DNA of 64,000 nucleotides from contig MBPM02000037.1 of the NCBI GenBank assembly GCA_001695595.3, positions 496,001 through 560,000 of the forward strand, written 5' to 3'. The DNA is from Plasmopara viticola (taxonomy: Eukaryota > Oomycota > Peronosporomycetes > Peronosporales > Peronosporaceae). The notes beneath the pieces were generated by a model. That model searched no databases, had not been told where the DNA came from, and saw only the letters and a program-made list of their open reading frames with translations. Below are positions 44,224 to 55,098 of this stretch, in pieces (the stretch's first letter is position 1; the number at the start of each line of letters is the position of its first letter). Both the position numbers and the translations under genes were made by a program.

Positions 44224-46859
44224 TACTAAAAAGTTAATGGTTTCAAATTGCCTAACATCAGGTGTTACCTTTTTGATGAATGTGTTGCAGCCTGGGTGGG
44301 GGTTCTGTAGTTCGGTTGTGCAGCTCATTTATATATACTATGCCACTCGGAGCGCAGACAATTTGTAAACGTTACACATTATCATGTGACTATTTCATAT
44401 CGGGCGTATCGCAGAAAATTTTCAAATATGCTACAAGAACCCACAGGTCTTGAAGATCGATCACTGAAGTGCTTTAATCAAGATCGTCCATTGTAAGTTT
44501 GATAGTGGCTTTTAGCATTCGACGAGCGCTACATCTTCACGTCAAAAAGTGAGATAAATAGGCGGCAAACCTAATAGTTTTATTTCCATGTCGGACGTAA
44601 AAATATTGTGGTAAATTCGAAATATTAAAAAGGGCAAAAGATATCAAACTTTCACAATTTTGGCACCAAGCTGACCCTTAATTGGCAGAGTAAACGAAAC
44701 AGCGTACGCCACGTTCTCGGGACCTTCCACCTTGACGTAGTATTTGCTCAACAAGGTTGCAACGATCAATTTCATCTCGAGCATCGCTAGATTTTTGCCA
44801 AGACAGAGACGCGGGCCAGCGTTAAACGCCACAAACTGAAAAGCTGAGACGGATGTGAGTTTGCCCGAGTCGAGCCAACGCTCTGGCTTGAACTCGGTAG
44901 CGTCGGGACCCCAGACGTGAGGCATTCATCCCAATGCATACATCGGCAACCCAACCATCGTCTTAGCTGCAATATATGTGCCATCCGATAGCACAGTATC
45001 GTTTACTGCTTCCTTGCTTACTACAGGGACAGAAGGATACAGTCGCAGCGTCTCCCTTAGTGCAGCTTCCATATAAACAAGCTCATTCATATCATCCATA
45101 GATGGACTGAAATGTCCCTCTGAAATCCTTGGCAACTTTGCAGCAATTTCTTCTCGAAGCTTCGTCTCTACTTCTGGATACTTGCTGAGACAGACAAAGA
45201 ACCAACTCATTGCTTGCGCTGTCGTATCACGACCAGCAATCAGGAAATTAATAACGATGTCTCGGAGATACGAAGGATCAAAGCAGCTCTTGTCTGCATC
45301 ATGGAATTTATTCAAATCGTCCAGAAAGAGTGAAACAATGTCTTTGCCCCCTTTATCGTCTGGTTGTGCTCCGTGTGCGCGACGTTCAAGTGCTTTGGTG
45401 ATAATGGCAAAAATTGTAGAGTTGACCACTTTCATGTCCTCTTTTGCTAGGCCCTCAGCTCCAACACCTAGCAAACGCTGCAATTTCCAAAACCAACTTG
45501 GTCTGATAAAGCGCAGAACATACGCCTGTTGAGCACGATCAAACGCAGTTTGGAACGGATGTTCCTTCTCAGCATCGAGACTGTTCATCTGAACCCCAAA
45601 TCCAATTTCTGTAAATGCCTCCATAGTAAATCGATTAAGTAGGCGAAACAAATCCACCGTCTCGCTCGTGTCCGCCACTCGATCAAAAATACGATCCAAA
45701 ACGACCAAATGACGCTCAATCGTCCTCGTCATGGAGTCTCTCAAAGCGCGCATCGTAAATAAGTTGCTCGCTGTTTTGCGCTGACGGTACCACTTTTCGT
45801 GATCCACTGCGAAGATTCCCTCTCCAAGCAATTCGTGCAAATACTCGGACTTTTGGGGTCCTTTTGGAAAGTTGTCAAACTGGTTTTTCAGCACATCTTC
45901 AAACGCTTCAGGAGTTGAAAGCAAAATCATGTCGGTCGTTCCCAGAGATTGAAGCAAGACTGGCTTGCCCTTTGCTTCCAAACATACACTGGTAAACCAG
46001 TCGTGCCGAACGGCTGCATTACCCACAATGTCGAGGGTGTTACCAAGCAACGGCTTAGTCGTGGAAGGTCGCGCTAATTTGCGGCTTTTGTCCTGAGACT
46101 TTGAGTCACTTTTTGTAATGGCCGCGAAGCGCCATACCAATAGCAACACTATGAACCCACCCATTAAAGCGGTCACGATGCCGAGCAAATGATTGTCGGT
46201 CAGGCTGGCAGCCATGCCGCAGGTAGTGCGTTCGGTCAAGTGGTTGGGCAAGCGGTCTGTCATGCCGAGTAACCTTCTGCGTTTGGAAGTGGACTTGGCA
46301 AATTCTTCAATGGGACAAGGCCACGAATATGGCGAAATCCAGTGCGTATTTTCTTACAAGATTTGTGCTGGATGCTAGTGGTTGATCATACAATCATTGC
46401 TTCTTCATCCGGGTAAAATGCAAAAGCTTTTTAGGTATCGTGTGCCCTCTGCCTCATTGACTTCAAAGCAAAGAGCAAATAAAATTTAGTGTAATGCTGC
46501 AGAAACGTTACAGTAATGGCATCAGCCACCACAAATGAAGGCTGGTCACAGGCCGGCGTTGTGGGCGTGGCACTGCATGTAGACGCACGGTGGCATGTAG
46601 CATCGCTGTATATCCGACGTGACATAGTCGGCGTACTGTACTGTATTGACAGCAATGCAAACTATCAAATAGATTACCCTCCTCAACTCATTGACGTCGA
46701 TTTATGCATAAGTTCGAGGCACTACATGTGGACGTGCGGTGGCATGTAGCATTACAGCAATGAAAACTATCAAATAGATTACCCTTCTCAACTCATTGTA
46801 GAATCGTGACTCGATCGATGCATAAGTTCGAGGCACCTCTCATCCCCACCATCGGGTGT
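44224..46859. repeat. Tandem unit C (2,636 bp) with P450 copy C
   Basis: Second unit of the array, the same length as unit B to the base. Few substitutions are visible between B and C. Confidence 0.9.
44644..46263 (-). pseudogene. Cytochrome P450 copy C, nonsense codon at residue 446
   Basis: The gene is full length (540 codons from ATG 46263), but the arginine codon CGA of ALGRMPHVWG is TGA here (complement at 44926-44928), cutting the protein at 445 residues. The lost part contains PERW and the heme-binding Cys487, so the truncated product cannot bind heme. Apart from this the frame is intact with few changes from copy B (for example VPVVSKEAV, DGTYIAA). The nonsense change is a single C-to-T transition and is likely recent. 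A sequencing error is possible. Confidence 0.9.
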
Positions 46860-49185
46860 TACTAAAAAGTTAATGGTTTCAAATTGCCTAACATCAGGTG
46901 TTACCTTTTTGATGAATGTGTTGCAGCCTGGGTGGGGGTTCTGTAGTTCGGTTGTGCAGCTCATTTATATATACTATGCCACTCGGAGCGCAGACAATTT
47001 GTAAACGTTACACATTATCATGTGACTATTTCATATCGGGCGTATCGCAGAAAATTTTCAAATATGCTACAAGAACCCTCAGGTCTTGAAGATCGATCAC
47101 TGAAGTGCTTTAATCAAGATCGTACATTGAAACTTTGATAGCGGCTTTTAGCATTCGACGAGCGCTACATCTTCACGTCAAAAAGTGAGATAAATAGGCG
47201 GCAAACCTAATAGTTTTATTTCCATGTCGGACGTAAAAATATTGTGGTAAAGTCGAAACATTAAAAAGGGCAAAAGATATCAAACTTTCACGATTTTGGC
47301 ACCAACCTGACCCTTAATTGGCAGAGTAAACGAAACAGCGTACGCCACATTCTCGGGACTTTCCACTTTAACGTAGTATTTGCTCAACAAGGTTGCAACG
47401 ATCAATTTCATCTCGAGCATCGCTAGATTTTTGCCAAGACAGAGACGCGGGCCAGCGTTAAACGCCACAAACTGAAAAGCTGAGACGGAAATGAGTTTGC
47501 CCGAGTCGAGCCAACGCTCTGGCTTGAACTCGGTAGCGTCGGGACCCCAGACGTGAGGCATTCGTCCTAATGCATACATCGGCAACCCAACCATCGTCTT
47601 AGCTGCAATAAATGTGCCATCCGATAGCACAGTATCGTTTACTGCTTCCTTGCTTACAAAAGGGACGGACGGATACAGTCGCAGCGTCTCCCTTAGTGCA
47701 GCTTCCATATAAACAAGCTCATTCATATCATCCATAGATGGACTATAATGTCCCTCTGAAATCCTTGGCAACTTTGAAGCTTCGTCTCTACTTCTGGATA
47801 CTTGCTGAGACAGACAAAGAACCAACTCATTGCTTGCGCTGTCGTATCACGACCAGCAATCAGGAAATTAATAACGATGTCTCGGAGATACGAAGGATCA
47901 AAGCAGCTCTTGTCTGCATCATGATATTTATTTAAATCGTCCAGAAAGAGTGAAACAATGTCTTTGCCCCCTTTATCGTCTGGTTGTGCTCCGTGTGCGC
48001 GACGTTCAAGTGCTTTGGTGATAATGGCAAAAATTGTAGAGTTGACCACTTTCATGTCCTCTTTTGCTAGGCCCTCAGCTCCAACACCTAGCAAACGCTG
48101 CAATTTCCAAAACCAACTTGGTCTGATGAAGCGCAGAACAAACGCCTGTTGAGCACGATCAAACGCAGTTTGGAACGGATGTTCCTTCTCAGCATCGAGG
48201 CTGTTCATCTGAACCCCAAAACCAATTTCTGTAAATGCCTCCATAGTAAATCGATTTAGTAGGCGAAACAAATCCACCGTCTCGCTCGTGTCCGCCACTC
48301 GATCAAAAATACGATCCAAAACGACCAAATGACGCTTAATCGTCCTCGTCATGGAGTCTCTCAAAGCGCGCATCGTAAATAAGTTGCTCGCTGTTTTGCG
48401 CTGACGGTACCACTTTTCGTGATCCACTGCGAAGATTCTCTCTCCAAGCAATTCGTGCAAATACTCGGACTTTTGGGGTCCTTTTGGAAAGTTGTCAAAC
48501 TGGTTTTTCAGCACATCTTCAAACGCTTCAGGAGTTGAAAGCAAAATCATGTCGGTTGTTCCCAGAGATTGAAGCAAGACTGGCTTTCCCTTTGCTTCCA
48601 AACATACACTGGTAAACCAGTCGTGCCGAACTGCTGTATTACCCACAATGTCGAGAGTGTTACCAAGCAATGGCTTAGTCGTGGAAGGTCGCGCTAATTT
48701 GCGGCTTTTGTCCTGAGACTTTGAGTCACTTTTTGTTTTGGCCGCCAAGCGCCATACCAATAGCAACGCTATGAACCCACCTGTTAAAGCGATTACGATG
48801 CTGAGCGAGAGATTGTCGGTCAGGCTGGCAGCCATGCCGCAGGTAGTGCGTTCGGTCAAGTGGTTGGGCAAGCGGTCTGTCATGCCGAGTAACTTTCTGC
48901 GTTTGTGGGTGGACTTGGCAAATTCTTCGATGGGACGGGGCCACGATTATGGCATAGAGTATTGTCTTACGCAAATTCCAGAGCGTATTTTCTTACAAGA
49001 TTGGTGCTGGATGGTAGTGGTTGATCATACAATCATTGCTTCTTTATCCAGGTAGAAATGCAAAAGCTTTAACCTTGCATTGCAATTTTAAAGTATCGTG
49101 TGCCCTCTGCCTCATTGACGTCGACGTATAGAGTGAATATAATTTACTGCAGAAACGTTAGAATAATAGTATTAGCCATCATCGT
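46860..49185. repeat. Tandem unit D, shorter, with P450 copy D
   Basis: Third unit. The 3' flank and gene match B and C, but the upstream part beyond about 48960 differs (an extra segment around 48955-48985 and near 49066-49090) and homology fades near 49185. It may be the oldest unit, or the place where the array joined unique sequence. Confidence 0.75.
47280..48883 (-). pseudogene. Cytochrome P450 copy D, 16-bp deletion frameshift
   Basis: From ATG 48883 the frame is open to about residue 369 (VETKL), where 16 bp present in copies A-C are missing between 47776 and 47777. The frame shifts and stops soon after, at 47723. The remaining C-terminal third is still open in another frame and keeps ETLR, PERW and FNAGPRLCLG. 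The protein would stop after the I-helix and lack ExxR and the heme loop. Other changes from B and C (AKTKSDSK, LGERIFAV, TIKRHLVV, IALTGGFIALL) show this copy is more diverged. Confidence 0.9.
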
Positions 49186-49459
49186 TGTAACAAATTGAAA
49201 TATTGATCCTTACAATTAACGGTTGATCATATATCCCATGTGAATATATTGTTGTTCCAAAAAGTAAACGTGCAACATTTATACGGAATCGGAACGTTAA
49301 TTTGATATTCCATCGTTTATCACTTTCGACAGTAATGATATTGCACTTTTGTGTTTGAATAGCATAATTTTTGCTGTTCATCATCGTTTTAACACGGCTA
49401 CCTAGGCTTCTCCAATAATTCGCAGGAAACAAGTAAACGCAGTCTTTCCACTACAACAA
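49186..49459. other. Short gap between P450 array and helicase
   Basis: Holds the 3' flank of the helicase gene. AT-rich with no gene. Confidence 0.4.
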
Positions 49460-52318
49460 TTAACCTGCTCTTCCGACATTCTTCGGCATCTTCTTCGAGC
49501 GAGCATCCTCGACTTCTCTTGACTTATAATAATGAGGCGCAAGTTCCATCAACCACTCCGACTTGATTGGAATGACATTGCGCATGTACTCTTTCGTCGT
49601 AAAAGCCAACTCGTGGTACACAACCCAACGCGGGACTTCGTCGAGCTTAATAAGGCATGAACTCGGATGGATGTGCACTGATTGCGCCTTCTTCACGGTC
49701 TTGTAATGGCCCGAGTTATCGAGTTTGGCTGTGTTGTAGAAGTAGCCAGCGCAAATGGCCTTGCGAAGCGGTTCGTGATCACTGCGATTACTTGTACGCT
49801 CAAGCTCAACGCGATCGCAAAGACCTTCGAGTTGTTCACGAACATCCCGAGCAGTTTTTAATGAACGCATAATGACAAAATTTTCGTATGTCCATTGGGT
49901 CGAATAGTTTGTCTCTACCCATTGATTGTAAACATTCATCAGCGTGATGTGGTCTCCTCCACCACCGCGTGCAAAATTAAGACGAGCGTTGTCAGCGTGT
50001 ACTGCCTTGTCCTTCGGTCGGTAAAATATCGAGTTGTTTACGCTCAACATGGCGCAGATCGTCATGACTTCTTCAACACAGCCAAATTTCTCCGAGGCAA
50101 GCAGCGCCTTGGACATCATGGGATCGAGCGGGAACTCAGCCATACGACGTCCTAGCTTTGTCAATTCGCCTAAACCATTCAACGCGCTAAGAGCGTACAG
50201 TTGTTCAAGCGAACGTATCAACGCCTTTTCTGGTGGAGGATCCATAAAGTCAAAATGAAGCAGGTCATTTATCCCCAAAGATTTCATGAGTAGTACCACA
50301 CTGGCAAGATTCGTGCGTTGGATTTCTGGTACGGTGTTCTCGTCTAATTCGTTCTTGTATGACCACGCAGTGTATAAACGGAAGCACATTCCTGGAGCTG
50401 TGCGTCCTGCTCGACCAGCGCGTTGATTAGCCATGGCCTGAGACACTGGTGCCACCAGGAGCGACTCCATGCCGGTCTGAGCGTTGTAATTTGTCTGCTT
50501 ACAAAAGCCCGTATCGATCACATAACAAATACCAGCGATGGTGAGCGACGTCTCTGCGATATTTGTACTCAAAACCACCTTACGAGCTCCCTCTGGCGTT
50601 GCCTCAAACACTTGAGCCTGGCGCTCTGAAGGCAGAGTCGCGTAGATTGGTCGAATAAGCAACTCGCGTATTCGAGAGCCAAGACCGCGAGTACGCTGGA
50701 GTAAGATTTCTTCTGCGGCTTCAATCTCTTCTTGGCCTGTAAAGAAAACGAGTATGTCCCCGAGTGGCTGAGTAATATGAATCTGCAATACTGTCACGAT
50801 AGCAGCATCAAGGTAGTCGGCTTCGGGAGCTTTTGTGTACAAAATGTCAACGGGAAACATGCGTCCAGGAATCTTGAATATTGGTGCATCATCGAAATAT
50901 GCACTAAATTTAGTCGCATCGAGCGTCGCACTCGCCACAATGATCTTGATGTCGTCGCGAAACCGAGCAATATCTTTGATCAGCCCAAACAAAATGTCGG
51001 TACTAAGCGTGCGTTCATGAGCTTCATCAATGATCATGACACTATACGATTTAAGATCAGGCTCGGTCAAAAACTCACGTAAGAGCATACCATCAGTCAT
51101 GTACTTGATCACAGTCTTGTCACTGGTACAGTCTTCAAAACGAATGGAGTACCCCACTTCATTTCCTAGCTTCACACCCATCTCCTGCGCCACACGCGCT
51201 GCCACACTCATCGCCGCAACACGTCTTGGCTGCGTGCAGCCAATAATGCCGAGTTCCGAGTACCCGATTTCATGAAGGTACTGCGGAATTTGTGTTGTTT
51301 TTCCTGACCCCGTCTCTCCTTCTATAATAATCACCGGATAATTCCGAATCGCTTCGAGTAGCGACTCTCGGTAGGGATACACTGGCAATTGCTTTCTTGC
51401 TTCATGCATACTCAAATGCTTGGCCTGCTCCATTTTCTTCCTCGCTTCTTTTACATCTTCGTCACTGACATGATGCCCCGCCAGCATTTGCTGCGAAATG
51501 AAATCAATCTGATCATCAAAAATGAGCTCGTCTTCGTCGTGTACCTCTTTGTGCTTATCTTTGGCTCCGAATCGACTTGTTGCCATTTTAACTTGTGTAT
51601 TCTCCCAAATTTCCTGCTCTGTATGAAGCACTTCGTCTTCCTCGTATCTGTCAGTCAGTAAGTCCTCCTTCTTCCTGATTCGGTTGCCTTCATCGTCTAC
51701 TTCTTCATATGAATCCGGAATCTGATACCCATCAGCCTCTTCTTTCTTGGATCTGGCCTTGGCTGTCTCTAAAATCCGCCTATTAAGCTCCAATTGCTGC
51801 TGCTCTTTCTTGGACCTAATAGTCTTTTCAAACAGCACGTCTTCGTCTCTTAATTGAAAGTCGAGCAGCTCCAGCTCCTTCTCTTCTCTCTTTTTTAAAT
51901 ACTCTTGTCGACTCAGATTTCTCAGTTGGCTTAATTTTTCATTCTGTCCGGCGTCAAGTGTCCCACGCTTGGCGAGCTGCTTGATCTCGTCGCTTGTGAG
52001 CCCTTCGCGGTCCTCGATCTCCTCGGCCTTGCGCTTGTGCTTTGTACGAGCTTCGTCACGCTGACGCAAGCGCTCGGCAAAGGCGTCGCGCTCCTCACGA
52101 TCACGAAGTCGTTCGCGCTCGTTGGGCGAGAGATTGGCATCGTCTTGTGCGGTCCCTTGCTTGTATTTGGAGCGGAAATCGGGAATGATCTCGACGTCGG
52201 ATTGCTCATTGGCATCCTGAGATCGAGAAAGATGTTCGTTTTCGCTATCAGAGCGTCGGCGACGACGAGAGGATCCGTCAGAGCGACGTGATTTGCGCAA
52301 AGTGTCACCTCGCGCCAT
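49460..52318 (-). CDS. PRP2: DEAH-box spliceosomal RNA helicase PRP2/DHX16
   Basis: The intronless frame encodes 952 residues from ATG 52318. The N-terminal 300 residues are charged, with RS/RD-rich parts and coiled-coil-like [20 protein letters not shown]. Helicase motifs follow: GETGSGKTT (334-342), TQPRR (362-366), DEAH (431-434), SAT (463-465), then [19 protein letters not shown] and QRAGRAGR. The C-terminal part has the winged-helix, ratchet and OB features of DEAH splicing helicases. Length and N-terminal style fit PRP2/DHX16, which drives the step before the first splicing reaction in the nucleus. PRP22, PRP16 and PRP43 are less likely: no S1 domain, and PRP43 is shorter. Confidence 0.92.
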   Translation of the reverse strand: MARGDTLRKSRRSDGSSRRRRRSDSENEHLSRSQDANEQSDVEIIPDFRSKYKQGTAQDDANLSPNERERLRDREERDAFAERLRQRDEARTKHKRKAEEIEDREGLTSDEIKQLAKRGTLDAGQNEKLSQLRNLSRQEYLKKREEKELELLDFQLRDEDVLFEKTIRSKKEQQQLELNRRILETAKARSKKEEADGYQIPDSYEEVDDEGNRIRKKEDLLTDRYEEDEVLHTEQEIWENTQVKMATSRFGAKDKHKEVHDEDELIFDDQIDFISQQMLAGHHVSDEDVKEARKKMEQAKHLSMHEARKQLPVYPYRESLLEAIRNYPVIIIEGETGSGKTTQIPQYLHEIGYSELGIIGCTQPRRVAAMSVAARVAQEMGVKLGNEVGYSIRFEDCTSDKTVIKYMTDGMLLREFLTEPDLKSYSVMIIDEAHERTLSTDILFGLIKDIARFRDDIKIIVASATLDATKFSAYFDDAPIFKIPGRMFPVDILYTKAPEADYLDAAIVTVLQIHITQPLGDILVFFTGQEEIEAAEEILLQRTRGLGSRIRELLIRPIYATLPSERQAQVFEATPEGARKVVLSTNIAETSLTIAGICYVIDTGFCKQTNYNAQTGMESLLVAPVSQAMANQRAGRAGRTAPGMCFRLYTAWSYKNELDENTVPEIQRTNLASVVLLMKSLGINDLLHFDFMDPPPEKALIRSLEQLYALSALNGLGELTKLGRRMAEFPLDPMMSKALLASEKFGCVEEVMTICAMLSVNNSIFYRPKDKAVHADNARLNFARGGGGDHITLMNVYNQWVETNYSTQWTYENFVIMRSLKTARDVREQLEGLCDRVELERTSNRSDHEPLRKAICAGYFYNTAKLDNSGHYKTVKKAQSVHIHPSSCLIKLDEVPRWVVYHELAFTTKEYMRNVIPIKSEWLMELAPHYYKSREVEDARSKKMPKNVGRAG

Positions 52319-52840
52319 CGGTGAGCTGCTACCCGATCGTGCTTGTGTGGTAAAACGGAAGACCTAGTCACGCACCCAATCATGGCCGGTAAAAGTACGA
52401 TTTTTTGTCAACGATTGAAGATTCTCGAAATAATTTGAAGCTACAGCAACTCTTGAAGACTTTTCAATAAATTAGTATAAGGATAAAAGCTGCGACCTAC
52501 CCGTCATCATGACTTTAAATCGAAACGGTTGCAGAGACTTTACTACTTTCGAGATGTCTGTCGAAACAGTTACGTCATAATGCACACTCAGTAAAGGAAG
52601 GCTATTGGCCGCCATTGCTTTGTGATATGTCTTAAAGGAAGGCCTCTTCATGAAACGATATGGAGGCATATTATATATCTCGAATGTATCATACAAAATA
52701 AATGTGCAGTGTATTGTTTTCAAACGGATCAAAACGGCAAGCGGTTATGTGTACCGTATTGACAAGTTGCGCACGAGAGTTGGCAACATGATGGACCAGT
52801 GGCTGCTAATCTTGGGACTCAGCGCACATAGTTTGACATT
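52319..52840. other. Upstream region of the helicase gene
   Basis: Should hold the helicase promoter. A minus-strand ATG frame near 52668-52472 (MPPYRFMKRPSFKTYHKAMA) is protein-like but short and unassigned; it could be a first exon or chance. Confidence 0.35.
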
Positions 52841-54110
52841 GTGCAATGGTATTGTTGGCCAGCATTAGAAAAAGACGTTCGAAGTACGTCTCGTCATGTG
52901 AACTGTGTATGCGATTGAAATCAAGCAGTCTCAAGAAGATCGGAAAATTGATGCCAATCTCAATATCTGACAAATGTTGGAAAGTTGTTATAATGAACTT
53001 TGTTGTGGAATTGACAATTTCAAATGGTTAAGAGGCTATGTTAGCGGTCGAATACAATTTATCGAAGCGCACAAAGTATATTCCAAGACACACCAAGACT
53101 GATGCTAAAAAGTAGTTAGATCGTTTTTGATGAAGTCGTACGACACCACGGATGTCCCCGAGCTATCATCAGTGACAGAGATTCGAAACTCGCGTCAAAA
53201 TTTTTGAACTCATTGATGAATCAAATCGGAGTCAAGTTGATTGTGACGACGGCTCATCAAGCTTAAAGACAGAACGTCAAAATCTGTTTATGGAAGACGC
53301 ATTGCGCTGTATGATTTGTAACCGATCCTGTGGCTCGAGCGGCTAGCCGTTCGACCCAGGACCGGGAGGAACCTGGTTCGATGCCCATAGGATCCGAATT
53401 AAGGCAGCCGGAGATAGGTCACTAAAGTGGACGAGCCATCACACCCGAAGGTGTGACTGCCCTACCAAAACGCGCCCGATTGGGTGGTTTGGGTGGGGGA
53501 CGCCCCACTGATCGAAAAAGCCTCATAGTGGAATGAGGGGTACGGAACCCGGTCCCAATATGGGTCGGATTGCTACCAGCATCCCGCGATAGAGACAGCT
53601 TAGTCCTAGCGCGTGGGTTCTGGTAGCTTAAATCAGGGCAAGGACTGGGCACACCATTTAAGTACCATTGAGTATGTACATGCAATACTTGACAGTTCTT
53701 GAACCTAGTTATCGCCATTTGCGATCCAAGCACGGGGGCAGCCAAGGTCAATAACGCCGAAAAAGTTCTCAAGCTCAACACGGGAAGTTCCATTCATTAA
53801 ATTTGCCAAGAAGTTTGTGTATGTTCGCAAGAAGTTTATTTGATTTGCACGAACGAAATTGCTCGTCGCTCAAGAAAGACAAAAGCTGCATTACGACAAG
53901 AAGCGATACAAGGTTGAGTTTGCAGAAGAGATTCGCTCACCTAAATACGAAGAACTTGCCATTGAGAGTCGCTGCAGAAGGTGCGGAGGACAAAAAGAGT
54001 AAATTGATTGTAAAACATCTCGGACCATCTTGCATTAGCAAGATGCTTAACGCCAATGTCCAATTTCGAGTTGTTGACGCATTATGTGCCAAGTTCAGAT
54101 GAGTTCAAGA
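52841..54110 (+). pseudogene. Ty3/gypsy pol relic (integrase to C terminus), interrupted
   Basis: Pieces in gypsy order: KYVSSCELCMRLKSSSLKK (integrase zinc domain, 52870-52940), DKCWKVVIMNFVVELTISNG, VVRHHGCPRAIISDRDSKLA (53130-53200), NQIGVKLIVTTAHQA, RQKLHYDKKRYKVEFAE (53870-53930) and HTKNLPLRVAAEG in another frame. Multiple frameshifts and stops are present. The middle is replaced or interrupted by a SINE-like insert at about 53325-53790. Confidence 0.75.
53325..53790 (+). mobile_element. tRNA-derived SINE nested in the gypsy relic
   Basis: An A-box-like TGGCTCGAGCGG (53331-53342) and a B-box-like GGTTCGATGCC (53375-53385) are spaced 44 bp apart, as in a tRNA promoter. About 400 bp of non-coding, GC-rich body follows. 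The insert lies between two parts of the gypsy relic that are normally separated by coding sequence. Exact ends and a target duplication could not be defined, so the boundaries are approximate. Confidence 0.55.
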
Positions 54111-54840
54111 CACGACCTACATCAAAAGCCGCACCATACATCGCCGATTTTTTTGGGAGTTTGTAAGGCTCAACGTAGACGCGAGTGACAGGTATCCAGA
54201 GCACGAGAGCACGTGGGAGCCAGAAAAAAGATACAGCATGTTTCGCATTGGGCAGACTTGTTGATGATATTTGACGACCGCCAACGCGAAGTTAAGTCCG
54301 GGTTTCAAAGTGCTTAACTCGCTGAAGTTTGCCTTGAATCAGAACTTTAGTTGACGTAAACGTCGACGTGGACAACCGCGATTGGCTAAACGATATAGCC
54401 AATCGATTGTGCATATCTGAGTGGTCCGCAAACTTCACATGACGTGTATACTGTGCATTAATTGGACAGTTAATGAACGGATAGAAGATAGAGGTTGGCT
54501 TGGAGCGAAGTAAGTCCTGACCGATTCACTTTGCGATTTCCTAACTTCACAACAGTAGTTGTTAAATGATGGTAGCCTTCTTTGCTCCCTTTTTGGTCGC
54601 CAAGCCCATTTTTCGTATAAAAGCGAACGAGTGTCTCCTATTTATCGTTAATGCCGTGTAAGTCTTAGCGAGAGAGGATGTAAAAGTGTCGACCTTTTGT
54701 GCTAAAGTTGTTTTTAGGCCTTTCGAGTAGTGGCTCCTGTCTCGCGCCAGGTACGCTACCGGTATTTGTACCAGTTTGTGCACTAAGGTAATTTCTAAAA
54801 GGATATACTTACTGCTAAGCTCGCGGAGTAATGGACTAAA
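54111..54840. other. Possible gypsy LTR or flank, no gene
   Basis: Lies between the gypsy pol relic and the copia element. It may contain the gypsy 3' LTR, but I could not find a second copy in the window. No gene seen. Confidence 0.35.
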
Positions 54841-55098
54841 TGTAATGGTCGAAGTGAGCACTAGATGGTAGAATGCAAAGTAAATGTATCTATAAGGTCC
54901 TTAGTCCGCAACTACTTACTACCTCTAAGCCGATAACAATCCAATCAGAACGACTTACCATCCGGGCGCAATCATCTTGCGTGCGCCTGTACACCCACCT
55001 ATCTTTGACGTCACTGTTGCTTGGTCGCAACGTTGACCGGTATCGAACCGGTATCTTACCGGTATATTAATGCTTTACGAGGCGTCGTATCTTCAATA
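54841..55098 (-). repeat. Copia 3' LTR
   Basis: 258 bp, the partner of 59087-59340. Contains three close ACCGGTAT repeats and a 4-bp insertion (TTGG) not in the other LTR. A purine-rich tract (GTCGAGTGGGAG on the minus strand) lies directly inside, as expected for plus-strand priming. Confidence 0.88.

Noticed and set aside
53422..53793. 123-codon minus-strand frame
   Set aside because: It lies inside the SINE-like insert, has low-complexity Pro/Arg-rich composition and no homology pattern.
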